From Synechococcus sp. WH 5701 (GTDB lineage: Bacteria > Cyanobacteriota > Cyanobacteriia > PCC-6307 > Cyanobiaceae): a stretch of DNA of 64,000 bases. The number at the start of each line of letters is the position of its first letter. Positions within the stretch are counted from its first letter, which is position 1. Positions 33,144-42,234 of the stretch are shown here, piece by piece. Below the pieces are notes generated by a model, which was given only the letters and a program-made list of their open reading frames with translations, was not told the origin of the DNA and searched no databases. The stretch lies in NCBI RefSeq assembly GCF_000153045.1, contig NZ_CH724159.1, positions 833,823-897,822 on the forward strand. The letters are read 5' to 3'. The translations under genes were made by a program, and so were the position numbers.

Positions 33144-34367
33144 ATGGAGAATCGAGTGTACGAACCAGGCTCCATCGCCCCACCTACCCCAGCCCCGCTG
33201 CCTGTGACCGTCGCGCCTCGGCCGGATGAGCGGCCCGATCCGGTCCGGCTGGAGAACGTCTGGCACCGCTACCCCAGTGCCCGCGGGTCCAGAGACGGCG
33301 ACGAATCACAGAACTGGACCCTGCAGGGGGTGAACCTGGAACTGCATCAGGGGGAACTGGTGGGGCTGCTGGGACCCTCCGGCTGCGGCAAGACCACCTT
33401 GCTGCGCCTGATCGCAGGTTTCGAGCGTCCGGCCCGCGGACGGGTGCTGATCCATGGCCAGGAAGTGGCCGGCCCCCACGGCTGGCTGGCGCCGGAGCGT
33501 CGTGGGGTGGGCATGGTCTTCCAGGACTACGCCCTCTTTCCCCATCTCGATGCCTGGAGCAACGTCTGTTTCGGCCTCAAGCCCCGCCAGGACCGCAGCC
33601 GGGCCGCCTGGCTGCTGGAGCTGCTGGGGCTCAATGGGCTGGAGCGCCGCTACCCCCATGAACTCTCGGGTGGCCAGCGCCAGCGTCTGGCGCTGGCGCG
33701 GGCCCTCGCCCCGGGGCCAACGCTGCTCCTGCTCGATGAGCCGTTCTCCAACCTGGATGTGGAGGTGCGGCTGAGGCTGCGGGCCGAGCTGCCTGGGGTG
33801 CTCAGCCGCTGCCAGGCCAGTGGCCTGATCGTCACCCACGACCCGGAGGAGGCCCTGGCCATCTGCGACCGGGTGGCGGTGCTGCAGGGGGGGCACCTGC
33901 ACCAGTGCAGCAGTCCGCGCGAAATGGTGAGGGCCCCCGCCTCCGCCTTCGTGGGCCGCTTCGTGCTGCAGGGAAACCTCGTCGAGGCCCACTGGAGCGG
34001 CGACCAGCTGCTCACGCCCCTCGGTGCCCTTCACCTTGAGCCGGGTGGATCTATCCCCAGCGGTGATGGAGCGGGCCCCTGGCAGGTGCTGCTGAGTCCG
34101 TCGGCTTTTGATCTGAGCGTCGACCAGGGCGGCCCCGCCGAGGTGGTGGCGCGGGAGTTCCTCGGCCGTGAGTGGCTCTACCAGGTGCGTCTCGATGCCC
34201 AGGGCTCCGCTGCCCCGGTTGACCTCCGCTTTCGCCTGCCCCTGGAACGCGACTATCCCCTCGGTCTGCGCTGCCGACCCTGGTTGCGGCCCGGCGAGCC
34301 CGCGCGGCTCTTCCCCACAGGCCAGAGCCTGAGGCCGTCGGAGGCCCACCGCACCGGAGCGGCCTGA
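33144..34367 (+). CDS. futC: FutC/FbpC-type iron ABC transporter ATPase
   Basis: A 407-residue ABC ATPase. The nucleotide-binding domain has Walker A GPSGCGKTTLL, signature ELSGGQRQRLALARAL and Walker B TLLLLDEPFSNLDVE. VFQDYALFPHLDAWSNVCFG is the Q-loop stretch typical of CUT1/FbpC/PotA-type proteins. The C-terminal 130 residues form a TOBE-like regulatory domain. The type matches Fe(III) FutC/FbpC, but sulphate or spermidine importers are close relatives, and no permease or binding-protein gene is adjacent. The ATG at 33144 has AGGTGA before it. The stop abuts the stop of gloB. Confidence 0.8.
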   Translation: MENRVYEPGSIAPPTPAPLPVTVAPRPDERPDPVRLENVWHRYPSARGSRDGDESQNWTLQGVNLELHQGELVGLLGPSGCGKTTLLRLIAGFERPARGRVLIHGQEVAGPHGWLAPERRGVGMVFQDYALFPHLDAWSNVCFGLKPRQDRSRAAWLLELLGLNGLERRYPHELSGGQRQRLALARALAPGPTLLLLDEPFSNLDVEVRLRLRAELPGVLSRCQASGLIVTHDPEEALAICDRVAVLQGGHLHQCSSPREMVRAPASAFVGRFVLQGNLVEAHWSGDQLLTPLGALHLEPGGSIPSGDGAGPWQVLLSPSAFDLSVDQGGPAEVVAREFLGREWLYQVRLDAQGSAAPVDLRFRLPLERDYPLGLRCRPWLRPGEPARLFPTGQSLRPSEAHRTGAA

Positions 34368-35129
34368 TCAGCCTTGCCAGTGGTCCTTGCTGCGGCGACG
34401 GCTGGCGAACGCTTCTGCATCGCTGGCCCTGAGCATCAGGTTCGTGGCCCACTCCAGAGCGATGGTGCTGGGGATGGTGGGCTGATTCACTCGCCGCAGC
34501 TCTTCCACCGCCGCCAGCCGCTCCTGAATCGCCTGCCGCTCCTCCCCCGGTGCCTGGCAGTTGGCCGCCGCCCAGCGCAGGTTGGAGAGGGTGTACTCGT
34601 GGGCGCACCAGACGCGGGTGTCTCCGGGCAGGGCCCCCAGCCGTTGCAGCGACTGGTGCATCTCCGTGGGACTGCCTTCGAACAGGCGACCGCAGCCTCC
34701 GGCAAACAGGGTGTCGCCGCAGAACAGCTCTCCCTGGCCGCCGAGCAGCGGCGGCAGATAGAAGGCCAGGTGCCAGCGGGTGTGCCCGGGCACCGCCAGC
34801 ACGTTCACGCAACGCCCCAGCAGCTCCAGCCGGTCGCCGTCCCGCAGGGCCACGGTCTGGAAGGGGATGCGGGCCCGGTCGGCGCCTGAGGCCAGCACCG
34901 CTGCGGCCGGCCAGCGCCGCAGCAGCCCCGGGGTTCCGCCGATGTGGTCGGAATGGTGGTGGGTCTGCAGCACCGCCACCAGCTCCAGCCCCCGCTGCTC
35001 CAGCCACTGGACCACTGGTTCGGCAACGGCCGGATCCACCACCACCGCCTGCGCCCCGTCGTGGAGCACCATCACATAGTTGTCGCGCAGCACCGGGATC
35101 AGCTCCACTTCGCTGTGGCTCTCGCCCAT
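34368..35129 (-). CDS. gloB: Hydroxyacylglutathione hydrolase (glyoxalase II)
   Basis: A 253-residue metallo-beta-lactamase-fold enzyme. The di-metal motif [10 protein letters not shown] is at about residues 56-65, further ligands in [30 protein letters not shown] and [13 protein letters not shown]. It hydrolyses S-lactoylglutathione to lactate and glutathione in methylglyoxal detoxification. The C-terminal glyoxalase II region ([18 protein letters not shown]) is present. It is convergent with futC with no gap between stop codons. Confidence 0.94.
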   Translation of the reverse strand: MGESHSEVELIPVLRDNYVMVLHDGAQAVVVDPAVAEPVVQWLEQRGLELVAVLQTHHHSDHIGGTPGLLRRWPAAAVLASGADRARIPFQTVALRDGDRLELLGRCVNVLAVPGHTRWHLAFYLPPLLGGQGELFCGDTLFAGGCGRLFEGSPTEMHQSLQRLGALPGDTRVWCAHEYTLSNLRWAAANCQAPGEERQAIQERLAAVEELRRVNQPTIPSTIALEWATNLMLRASDAEAFASRRRSKDHWQG

Positions 35130-35158
35130 CGGTAAAGTCCAGGTTGCGGTGCAAGTCC

Positions 35159-35830
35159 ATGATCACCGTCGCTCTGGCCAAAGGGGCCCTGCTGAAGGAT
35201 TCGGTGCGCTGCTTTGCCGCCGCCGGGCTTGATTTCAGCGCCCTGCTCGATGCCGACAATCGCCAGCTGATGGTGCCCAGTCCCTGCGGCAGGGCCCGGG
35301 CTCTGCTGGTGCGCAATGGCGATGTGCCCGTCTATGTGGCCTATGGTCAGGCCCAGCTGGGGGTGGTGGGCGACGACGTGCTGCGCGAGCACCAGTTGCC
35401 GGTGGCGCCGCTTCTGGATCTGGGCTTCGGCGGCTGCCGCATGGCTGTGGCCGTGAAAGAGAACAGTGGCTACACCCGGGCGGCGGAGCTGCCCGCCCAT
35501 TGCCGGGTGGCCAGCAAGTTCGTTCGCTGCGCAGAAACCTTCTTCGCTGGGCTCGATCTGCCTGTGGAACTGATCCATCTCACCGGCTCGGTGGAGCTCG
35601 GTCCGATCACCGGCATGTCGGAGGCGATCGTTGACCTGGTGGCCACCGGCCGCACCCTGCGCGAAAACGGCCTGGTGGCCCTTGATGAGTTGTTCCACAG
35701 CACGGCCCGCCTGATCGGCAATCCCCTGGCCCTACGTTTCGATCTCGGCGAGCTTCAAGGAATCATCGACAGGGTCGCCACCTCCATCGCCGCAGCCGCC
35801 CCGTCTGCCAGTGCCTCCTCCCAGCGCTGA
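35159..35830 (+). CDS. hisG: ATP phosphoribosyltransferase, short form
   Basis: A 223-residue short-form HisG, first enzyme of histidine synthesis, joining ATP and PRPP. It begins [20 protein letters not shown] and contains [35 protein letters not shown] and [20 protein letters not shown] plus [11 protein letters not shown], the PRPP loop. Short HisG needs HisZ as partner, not found in the window. The stop overlaps the exporter start as TGATG. The gene is divergent from gloB by 29 bases. Confidence 0.95.
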   Translation: MITVALAKGALLKDSVRCFAAAGLDFSALLDADNRQLMVPSPCGRARALLVRNGDVPVYVAYGQAQLGVVGDDVLREHQLPVAPLLDLGFGGCRMAVAVKENSGYTRAAELPAHCRVASKFVRCAETFFAGLDLPVELIHLTGSVELGPITGMSEAIVDLVATGRTLRENGLVALDELFHSTARLIGNPLALRFDLGELQGIIDRVATSIAAAAPSASASSQR

Positions 35831-37629
35831 TGGCTGCCCTCGACCGCCAGCGGCTCAGTCGGCTGCTGCCTTACCTCCGCCATGACCGCCGCCGCCTGAT
35901 CCTGGTGGTGCTGCTGCTGATCCCGGTGGCCCTGGCCGCCGCGATCCAGCCGCTGTTGATCGGCCAGGCGATTGCTGTGCTGCGCGGCGAGCCCACCGCC
36001 GCCTGGCTGGCGGGGCAGAGCGTGTCGCAGGCGATGCGCACGCTGGTGCTGATCCTCTTCGGCGCGGTGCTGCTGCGGCTGGCCCTGCAGGGTGCTCAGT
36101 CCTACAGCGTTCAGGCGGTGGGGCAGCGGCTCACGGCCCGCATCCGCGACGACCTCTTTCGCCACGCCCTCGCCCTATCCCTGCGCTTCCACGACCGCAC
36201 CCCGGTGGGCAAGCTGCTCACCCGCCTCACCAGCGATGTGGATGCCCTGGCCGAAGTGTTCGGCAGCGGCGCCGTGGGGGTGCTGGCCGATCTGGTCACC
36301 CTTCTGGTGATCGGCGTGACGATGATCAGCATTGAGCCGCGTCTCGGTGCCCTGCTACTGGCCAGCCAGGTGCCGGCCACACTGGTGATCCTCTGGCTGC
36401 AGGGCCGCTACCGCAAGGCCAACTACCGAGTGCGTGAGGAGCTGAGTCAGCTCAACGCCGATCTGCAGGAGAACCTCCAGGGGCTGGAGGTGGTGCAGAT
36501 GTTCCGGCGAGAGGCCACCAATAGTTCCCGCTTCGCCGTCACCACCAACGCCTACCGCCGAGCGGTCACCGGCACGATCTTCTATGAAAGCGCCGTGTCG
36601 GCGTTTATCGAATGGGTAGCCCTCACCGCCGTGGCCGTGGTGCTGGCCCTGGGGGGCTGGATGGTGATCGCCGGCAGCATCGGCCTCGGCACCCTCACCA
36701 CCTTCATCCTCTTTTCCCAGCGTCTGTTCGATCCCCTGCGCCAGTTGGCGGAGCGCTTCACCCAGATCCAGGGCGGGCTCACGGCGGTGGAGCGCATCGG
36801 GGAGCTGATGGAGCAGCCGATCGAGATCTCTGACCTCGACGACACCCTGCGCAGCAGCGCGGCCCAACGCTCGGGACTGCTACGCGCCAGTGCCGGCGAA
36901 GTGATCTTCGAGCGGGTGAGCTTTGCCTACCGTCCCGGTGATCCGATCCTCAGCGAGCTGAGCTTCCGCATCGCCCCGGGGGAGCAAGTGGCCCTGGTGG
37001 GTCCCACCGGCTCCGGCAAGACCACGATCATCCGCCTGCTCTGCAGGCTCTACGAACCCCAGAGCGGCAGGATCTTGCTCGATGGCATCGACATCCGCGA
37101 GCTGCCCAGCGCCACCCTGCGCCAGCGCTTGGGAGTGGTCCTTCAGGACACGTTCCTGTTCAGCGGCAACGTGGCCGACAACCTGCGCCTGGATGCTCCC
37201 ATCACCCAGGACGATCTGGAGCGGATCTGCTCCGAGCTGGGTCTCGATCCTCTGCTGCGTCGCCTGCCCGACGGGCTAGCCACAGAACTGCGTGAGCGTG
37301 GCGGAAATCTCTCCTCGGGCGAGCGCCAGCTGCTGTCGGTGGCTCGTGTGGCGATGCGGGATCCCTCGGTGCTGGTGATGGATGAGGCCACGGCCTTCAT
37401 GGACCCCTCAACAGAGGCCACACTTCAACGCGATCTGGAGCGGCTGCTCAGTGGCCGCACCGCCATCGTCATTGCCCACCGCCTGGCCACCGTGGAAGCG
37501 GCCGATCGCATCCTGGTGCTGCGCCGGGGCCGGCTGATCGAGCAGGGCACCCACCGGGAGCTGCGGGCGGCCGGTGGCCTCTACGCCGAGCTGGCGGAAC
37601 TGCAGGAGCGGGGTCTGGCCCGTCTTTAG
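35830..37629 (+). CDS. ABC exporter (fused membrane and ATPase domains)
   Basis: A 599-residue half-transporter. Six helices occupy residues 1 to about 330, ending with RLFDPLRQLAERFTQIQGGL. The ATPase domain has Walker A VGPTGSGKTTIIRLL, Q-loop VVLQDTFLFSGNVADN, signature NLSSGERQLLSVARVAM (Ser-Ser-Gly-Glu variant) and VLVMDEATAFMDPSTEATL with His in IVIAHRLATVEAADRI. The type is MsbA/MdlB-like: lipid or drug export as a dimer. It overlaps hisG, with no obvious functional link; this order is common in Synechococcus. Confidence 0.92.
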   Translation: MAALDRQRLSRLLPYLRHDRRRLILVVLLLIPVALAAAIQPLLIGQAIAVLRGEPTAAWLAGQSVSQAMRTLVLILFGAVLLRLALQGAQSYSVQAVGQRLTARIRDDLFRHALALSLRFHDRTPVGKLLTRLTSDVDALAEVFGSGAVGVLADLVTLLVIGVTMISIEPRLGALLLASQVPATLVILWLQGRYRKANYRVREELSQLNADLQENLQGLEVVQMFRREATNSSRFAVTTNAYRRAVTGTIFYESAVSAFIEWVALTAVAVVLALGGWMVIAGSIGLGTLTTFILFSQRLFDPLRQLAERFTQIQGGLTAVERIGELMEQPIEISDLDDTLRSSAAQRSGLLRASAGEVIFERVSFAYRPGDPILSELSFRIAPGEQVALVGPTGSGKTTIIRLLCRLYEPQSGRILLDGIDIRELPSATLRQRLGVVLQDTFLFSGNVADNLRLDAPITQDDLERICSELGLDPLLRRLPDGLATELRERGGNLSSGERQLLSVARVAMRDPSVLVMDEATAFMDPSTEATLQRDLERLLSGRTAIVIAHRLATVEAADRILVLRRGRLIEQGTHRELRAAGGLYAELAELQERGLARL

Positions 37630-37894
37630 GAGTTTGCGGAAAAACTGTCTCAGAAGCCGTGCTTTCCATCACTGAGCTGATCGCTCCGTGATCGGACTGA
37701 TTAGCAGCGTCGATCGGGAGGGAACTCCAGGGCAACAGGTGATCTCCTCTGAAAAGCCTGGTCACACCTTCAATGCAATGCCATTGACAAAACCGTGCCA
37801 AGTAAGCGGCGACTGTGATCCAGCTGCCATTGGTGTCCGTGCCTGGAACGGAACCCTGCCTGCACCTGTCCGCTGCTTCTTGAGTGATCACCGC

Positions 37895-38100
37895 ATGCGA
37901 TTCACCTATTCCCTGCCGGTGAAGACAGCTTCGGTACGCAAGGTCCTCAAGGGCCGCGGTATTGAAGCCGTGATGGTGCAATGGCCCGAACAGGGTGCCC
38001 ATCGCTCTCTGCTCAGCCAGGCCCAGATCGAGGAGCAGGAGCGCGAGCCTATGAACGGCTGAGTCAGGTGGCGGCAGGCCGGGTGGAGGTGGGTGCTGTC
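37895..38100 (+). pseudogene. Frameshifted copy of the 10546 hypothetical gene
   Basis: MRFTYSLPVKTASVRKVLKG, VMVQWPEQGAHRSLLSQAQI and EEQERE match the protein at 10546-10779. After EQERE a single base is missing near 38047, and the frame ends at 38062 after PMNG; shifting the frame restores AYERLSQVAAGRVE. The last part of the intact copy (RLLELLKHEVAQ) is absent. About 95 bases of upstream DNA are also similar to the first copy. It is a clear one-base pseudogene. Confidence 0.75.
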
Positions 38101-38258
38101 CAACATCACAGATGCCCTATTTGCCAGTGTGTGCTGATCCGTGCTGCTGAGGCAAGCATCGAGTTGATGATTTGGGTTGGCTGACTAAGTTCTGTCGAAG
38201 ATCGACGGGGCCTGCTTTTGCATAAATATCGTGAAGAATGCAAGAGCCAATAGAAAGC

Positions 38259-39935
38259 CTACCAGACATTCTCAATCATATTCATGACTCTTAAATAGGC
38301 AGGAGAATCCTTGTTGGCGCCAGCATCGTCCTGGTTGCTGTCATCGGGAACAGCCTGCCTGGCGTTGTCGGCTATCACGGCATTAGCCAGGAGCTTCAGG
38401 GCCTCTGGCCGATCCAGGTTCTGTAGAGCTTCTGAGTAGCGACGACTGTGGGAAGGGCGGACTGATTCCTGGCAGTAGTTTGAAAGCTGGCGACTCTCGG
38501 TCATCACCTTGAAAGCGACTGCCTTAGTGTTGCTCTTCCCGAAGATCGCCATGTAGAGGAGATTTACCATTGAGGCGTCATGAGCCTGGATATTGTAATT
38601 GGTCAGAATCTGAGGCCAGTAACGCAGGGCCTTGAGGCCTTCAAGGCCACCCTTCTTGACACCGGCTTGTTCACACCACTGCTCGAAATCATCGACATCA
38701 TGAGGGCAACGTCCCAGCCTGCGCATGCCCTCCGCCAGGATCTGGCCAGCCTGGAAGTTGCGGGTGGGTCTGCCACAAACCGGCAGCATCATGCTGCCAC
38801 GCACATCGGCCACTATGGCCGTGAGCTGGGTGAAGGTGTGGTCGCGTACCTTCTCCATATCGCCGCCGCGGCTCAAGGTGGCTTCGATCCGTTGGACTCC
38901 ATAGCCCAGCTCGGTAAGAGGAAATGGTTGGCGACCGTAGAGCCGTTGGCGGTCTTTCCGACGCATTGACACCGAAGAGGCCTGGTCTAGACATTGGTCC
39001 AGCAAAAGGGTCAGTAGAGTGGGCAAGATGCCAGTGTTTTCAGCGTGGTAGTCATAGCCAAAGCCTGCAAATATCGAAGAAATATTCTTGGCAGATTTGA
39101 TGTACTGAGCTTCCACATTGTGAACTCCCGGGGAAACCTGGATGTTTGGCGATAGCTGGTCAAGCAGTCGAGCGCCAAGCAAGGCCGTGATCGCATTGGG
39201 ATGGCAGAAGTTGGCCGTGAAACTGTCCACAGGATCCCGTAGGGCGCCATGGCGATGAAAACCGGAGAAGAACCCCAGGTTGGGCTGGCGCTCGCAAAGC
39301 ACGTAGGACTCGTTGCGTAAAGCGTCGTGGCTGAAGGATCCCGCCAAGCAGGCCAGCACCACCTGCTCACGATTCAGGTCTTGGCGGAGCTCACAGGCTT
39401 CAAGAAGGTCCTGCTCCATGTGGTTGCTGTTCGCGGTCAGCACCACCAGATCGCAGAGCTCGATGAGGTCGCGCAGGGTGTACTCCTGCAGGCAGCCATC
39501 ACGCTTGTGCCGCGACATACGTTCCATGGTGGCCATGTGGGCCGGGTCCATACCAGACAGGTCCGACGATGAAAAGGCCCCGAACAGCGAACGACCCGGC
39601 CGAGGCGCCAGCAGCAAGCGGTCTCCGCCACCATGCATGGCGCTGTTGTAGGCCAGGGAAGCAGGGTAGAGACCGATGCTGTAAAAGCCCACGAAGCCCT
39701 GCTCAAGGCCAAGGATCCTGCTTCTGACGGTGGCCTGGTCAAGAGAATCGGCGAAGAAACTGTTATGCATCGGCACTGGGTCTGGTTGTTGGCTTCGGAT
39801 TATCCCTTCATACTGCGGCTTCAGAAGCTGCGCGGGCTCGGGCCGCCCAGTGCGATCATGGTTCATCATGCCTTCCATACCGAGTGAAATGGCCCAGTGG
39901 CCTGAAGTCTCAGGCCCACTCCGGTGACCAGCCAT
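38259..39935 (-). CDS. Large hypothetical protein, dehydrogenase-like features
   Basis: A 558-residue protein that I do not recognise as a named family. ELCDLVVLTANSNHMEQDLL looks like the beta-strand and Asn/Ser turn of a Rossmann-type dehydrogenase. SGFHRHGALRDPVDSFT, NFCHPNAITALLGARLL and VEAQYIKSAKNISSIFAGFG resemble the helical C-terminal domain of 6-phosphogluconate or glycerol-3-phosphate dehydrogenases. A GxGxxG nucleotide motif is not obvious. The first 25 residues may not be translated (ATG choices at 39935 and 39878). It stands alone between AT-rich gaps. An enzyme acting on an unusual metabolite is possible but unproven. Confidence 0.6.
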   Translation of the reverse strand: MAGHRSGPETSGHWAISLGMEGMMNHDRTGRPEPAQLLKPQYEGIIRSQQPDPVPMHNSFFADSLDQATVRSRILGLEQGFVGFYSIGLYPASLAYNSAMHGGGDRLLLAPRPGRSLFGAFSSSDLSGMDPAHMATMERMSRHKRDGCLQEYTLRDLIELCDLVVLTANSNHMEQDLLEACELRQDLNREQVVLACLAGSFSHDALRNESYVLCERQPNLGFFSGFHRHGALRDPVDSFTANFCHPNAITALLGARLLDQLSPNIQVSPGVHNVEAQYIKSAKNISSIFAGFGYDYHAENTGILPTLLTLLLDQCLDQASSVSMRRKDRQRLYGRQPFPLTELGYGVQRIEATLSRGGDMEKVRDHTFTQLTAIVADVRGSMMLPVCGRPTRNFQAGQILAEGMRRLGRCPHDVDDFEQWCEQAGVKKGGLEGLKALRYWPQILTNYNIQAHDASMVNLLYMAIFGKSNTKAVAFKVMTESRQLSNYCQESVRPSHSRRYSEALQNLDRPEALKLLANAVIADNARQAVPDDSNQDDAGANKDSPAYLRVMNMIENVW

Positions 39936-40628
39936 GCTGTCGAACCAGGTGATCGGCCCTGCCAGTGCAGTAGTTATTCAGATGTTCCACATGCGCCAGC
40001 ATGTCTCTGGTAGGGCTGGTAGAAGACTGGAGGGTTGCAAATTCGCAAACAATGAAGTTGTCCGCTGGGCCCTATACCCTTTGGCCGTTGCGGAGAGTGC
40101 CCTGGCTTTGGAGACGATAGGAACCGCTCGTCTGAGACCGAACAATGAAAAGAATGTAACTGAAATGCTCTGCAGACATAGCGGCACAGGCTGGCAAGAG
40201 CTGTGAAGAATCATAGGCAGGATTCCAGGGCAACGACAGGCCTCTCGGGACTGTCTGCGTGCCAGAGAGCAGTCTTGAATCAGCTCGGAATGCCCTCTGA
40301 AACGAGTGAGATCAACGGATGTGGGCGTTTCCGGCTGCCTGGATCGCTAGAGATGCAGAGCCATGATGTTGACAAACGTGGAACTTGTGATATATTGAAT
40401 GTATCGGATGCGGTTCGCTCAGGCGAGTCATGCGCCAAGTCAGTGCACAGCAAAAGGCTTGAAGCGAGCCTTCAGTGCATCATGCTTTGTGCTGTTCTGT
40501 CTTCCCGAATTCTTGTTCAGGATTTTACTGATCTGGCACTGCCAGTTCACAATCCCTCTGCAGTTTGTAGGAAATCTGTTCGAGCCTTGTGGCCGAGCGC
40601 ATCCGTGACTTAAACGCAGGAGATTAAC
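39936..40628. other. AT-rich intergenic region
   Basis: About 690 bases with lower GC than neighbours and no convincing gene on either strand; a frame of about 135 codons at 40203-40613 has no plausible composition. Directly before the coiled-coil gene lies AGGAGATTAACATG, a good ribosome-binding site for the ATG at 40629. A promoter for the two-gene module probably lies here. Confidence 0.45.
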
Positions 40629-40967
40629 ATGATGAGTCAGACGACCACCAAGAATCACGTAGGCCAAAGCCAGGTTGACGAACGGCTCCGGAAAGCAATC
40701 CTGGACAAAAAGAAGGCCCAGATTGAGGCTTGGTCGAGGCAGATCGAGCAGTTGCAGGAGGGGCTTCAGAATGTAACCGCAAGTTTGCGCAGCCAAACCG
40801 ATGAACGTCTTTCGGATCTCACCGAGGCACGTGATCAGGCCGTAAAACATCTGGATCAACTTCAACAATCCAGCCAAGAGACCTGGGCCTCTATCCTTCA
40901 GCAGAGCGACAAGGTTTTCCAGGATGTGGCCGAGCGCCTTCATGCCATGGCTCAAGATCAGAGTTAA
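40629..40967 (+). CDS. Short coiled-coil protein (module copy 1)
   Basis: A 112-residue, highly charged, helical protein. QSQVDERLRKAILDKKKAQI followed by EAWSRQIEQLQEGLQN has heptad-like spacing, and the whole chain could be one coiled coil. A homologue is at 58000-58347, with more than half the residues identical by eye (QSQVDERLR-AILDKK-AQIEAWS--IE-LQ). In both places it is followed, in the same direction, by a PfkB-derived protein, so the two work as a unit. It has no signal peptide. A strong AGGAG precedes the ATG. Confidence 0.75.
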   Translation: MMSQTTTKNHVGQSQVDERLRKAILDKKKAQIEAWSRQIEQLQEGLQNVTASLRSQTDERLSDLTEARDQAVKHLDQLQQSSQETWASILQQSDKVFQDVAERLHAMAQDQS

Positions 40968-41116
40968 TCCCAGAACTTGTCTCTCCAGAATACCCTATCA
41001 AACATAGAGACTTCAAACCAGTTGAGCATGCATAAGCCAATGCCTTGACGGACATATGCTCATGTGCATGCAATCAATCTCAGTACTTTACGATTCAGCC
41101 CTCCAGAACCTCTTTT

Positions 41117-41845
41117 ATGATGCCAAGCACTACACCTCAGCTTCATGATGTCACCAGTGTCTTTGACTTCTCTCAATCCCTAAGCGAAACCACGGTTTCC
41201 GAGACCCCTGCAGCGTTGACAGAAGCACTGCTTCCAGAGATCACCGATTCGTTTTGGTTGCTGGTGTCCACTAATGCACTTATCAACACCACAGAAACTC
41301 AGGTTCTGAGGATGATCTTTGAGCGCGCACTCCCCGGGGGTGTATCCATCGCCCTTGATGTGGATTGGAGACCTGATCGCTGGGGGCTCGCTGGCAACGC
41401 AGCGCCGACGTCGGAGGTACTCCGTCGCTTCCGCCCCTTGGCCCAGTCCGCTCAATTCATCCGGTGCGGGGTCGATGAAGCGGAAGCCTTCTTTTCCAGT
41501 GCCGATCCTGCAATGATTCAGGAACGTCTGCCGCAGCGGCCGGCGGTGCTGATCACGGACCGGACCGGCGGCCTACTGTGGAGTATTGGTGGCCGAAAGG
41601 GCAGGATGGCGCCCATGTTGGTGGAAGACCATGACACCTTTCTGGTCAGACTTCTCGACAATCTATGCTCCCATCCAACTTTGCTCGGTAACGCAGGGCC
41701 AGGGATTGATGCGATTGCCGATCCCGATGCTCTCGCCGAGCAGTTACTCTCGGCAGCAGCACCGATAGCCACATCGGCTGATTGCCTCAAGTCCGACCAA
41801 TCAGGCCATGGGGCTTATTTAGCGGAGCATGATCATGCTCGTTGA
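41117..41845 (+). CDS. PfkB-kinase-derived protein (module copy 1)
   Basis: A 242-residue protein with the middle of a PfkB sugar kinase: SFWLLVSTNALINTTETQVL, GVSIALDVDWRPDRWG, FIRCGVDEAEAFFSSADP, VLITDRTGGLLWSIGGRKG. The kinase N-terminal third, with the lid and substrate residues, is missing, and the Gly-Ala-Gly-Asp motif reads Glu-Asp-His-Asp in MLVEDHDTFLVRLLDNL. It is therefore probably a catalytically dead or altered relative. A 213-residue homologue is at 58469. It lies 150 bases after the coiled-coil gene and has a longer tail than the homologue. The ATG at 41117 is one of two adjacent. Confidence 0.72.
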   Translation: MMPSTTPQLHDVTSVFDFSQSLSETTVSETPAALTEALLPEITDSFWLLVSTNALINTTETQVLRMIFERALPGGVSIALDVDWRPDRWGLAGNAAPTSEVLRRFRPLAQSAQFIRCGVDEAEAFFSSADPAMIQERLPQRPAVLITDRTGGLLWSIGGRKGRMAPMLVEDHDTFLVRLLDNLCSHPTLLGNAGPGIDAIADPDALAEQLLSAAAPIATSADCLKSDQSGHGAYLAEHDHAR

Positions 41846-41864
41846 CAGCGATAGTGACCACTGA

Positions 41865-42122
41865 GCGAATCTAACCAATGTTTTTACCTGCACCGAATTT
41901 AACTCGAAGACCGAACTTCAACGGGCTCTCCTTCTTGGTCTTGAGCCTCTCCAGATCCCGTACCCATTCCTTGTTCTTAGTGGAGCTGGAAGCGGCAATC
42001 AAAGCAACATTGATGCTCATCACTTGCTAGATCGTTATGGCTTATTCTTTGCAATAGGTCTTCCAGTAAGTGCCAAAACTCGAGATCCAGCCCAGGCGGT
42101 TGCCGCAATTTTACCTAACTGA
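41865..42122 (+). pseudogene. Possible gene remnant without a start
   Basis: A frame of about 85 codons, closed by TGA at 42120, has coding-like composition: TELQRALLLGLEPLQIPYPF, LVLSGAGSGNQSNIDAHHLL and YGLFFAIGLPVSAKT. No ATG, GTG or TTG stands at the start, so it may be a decayed 3' part of a gene. Not recognised. Confidence 0.3.
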
Positions 42123-42234
42123 CCCGGAAGCTGATTAAGCCGATCAGTACAGAATCAATGATAACTCTTAAGGTATACGGAAGCAGGCGCCTTATCCGCT
42201 CAGTTGCCACCCCCAAACAACGAGGACCCCAGGC

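Noticed and set aside
33306..34349. A 347-codon open frame on the minus strand
   Set aside because: It lies opposite the FutC-type ATPase gene, whose motifs are unmistakable.
40203..40613. A 136-codon frame before the first module copy
   Set aside because: Poor composition, no ribosome-binding site, and an AT-rich context typical of noncoding DNA.
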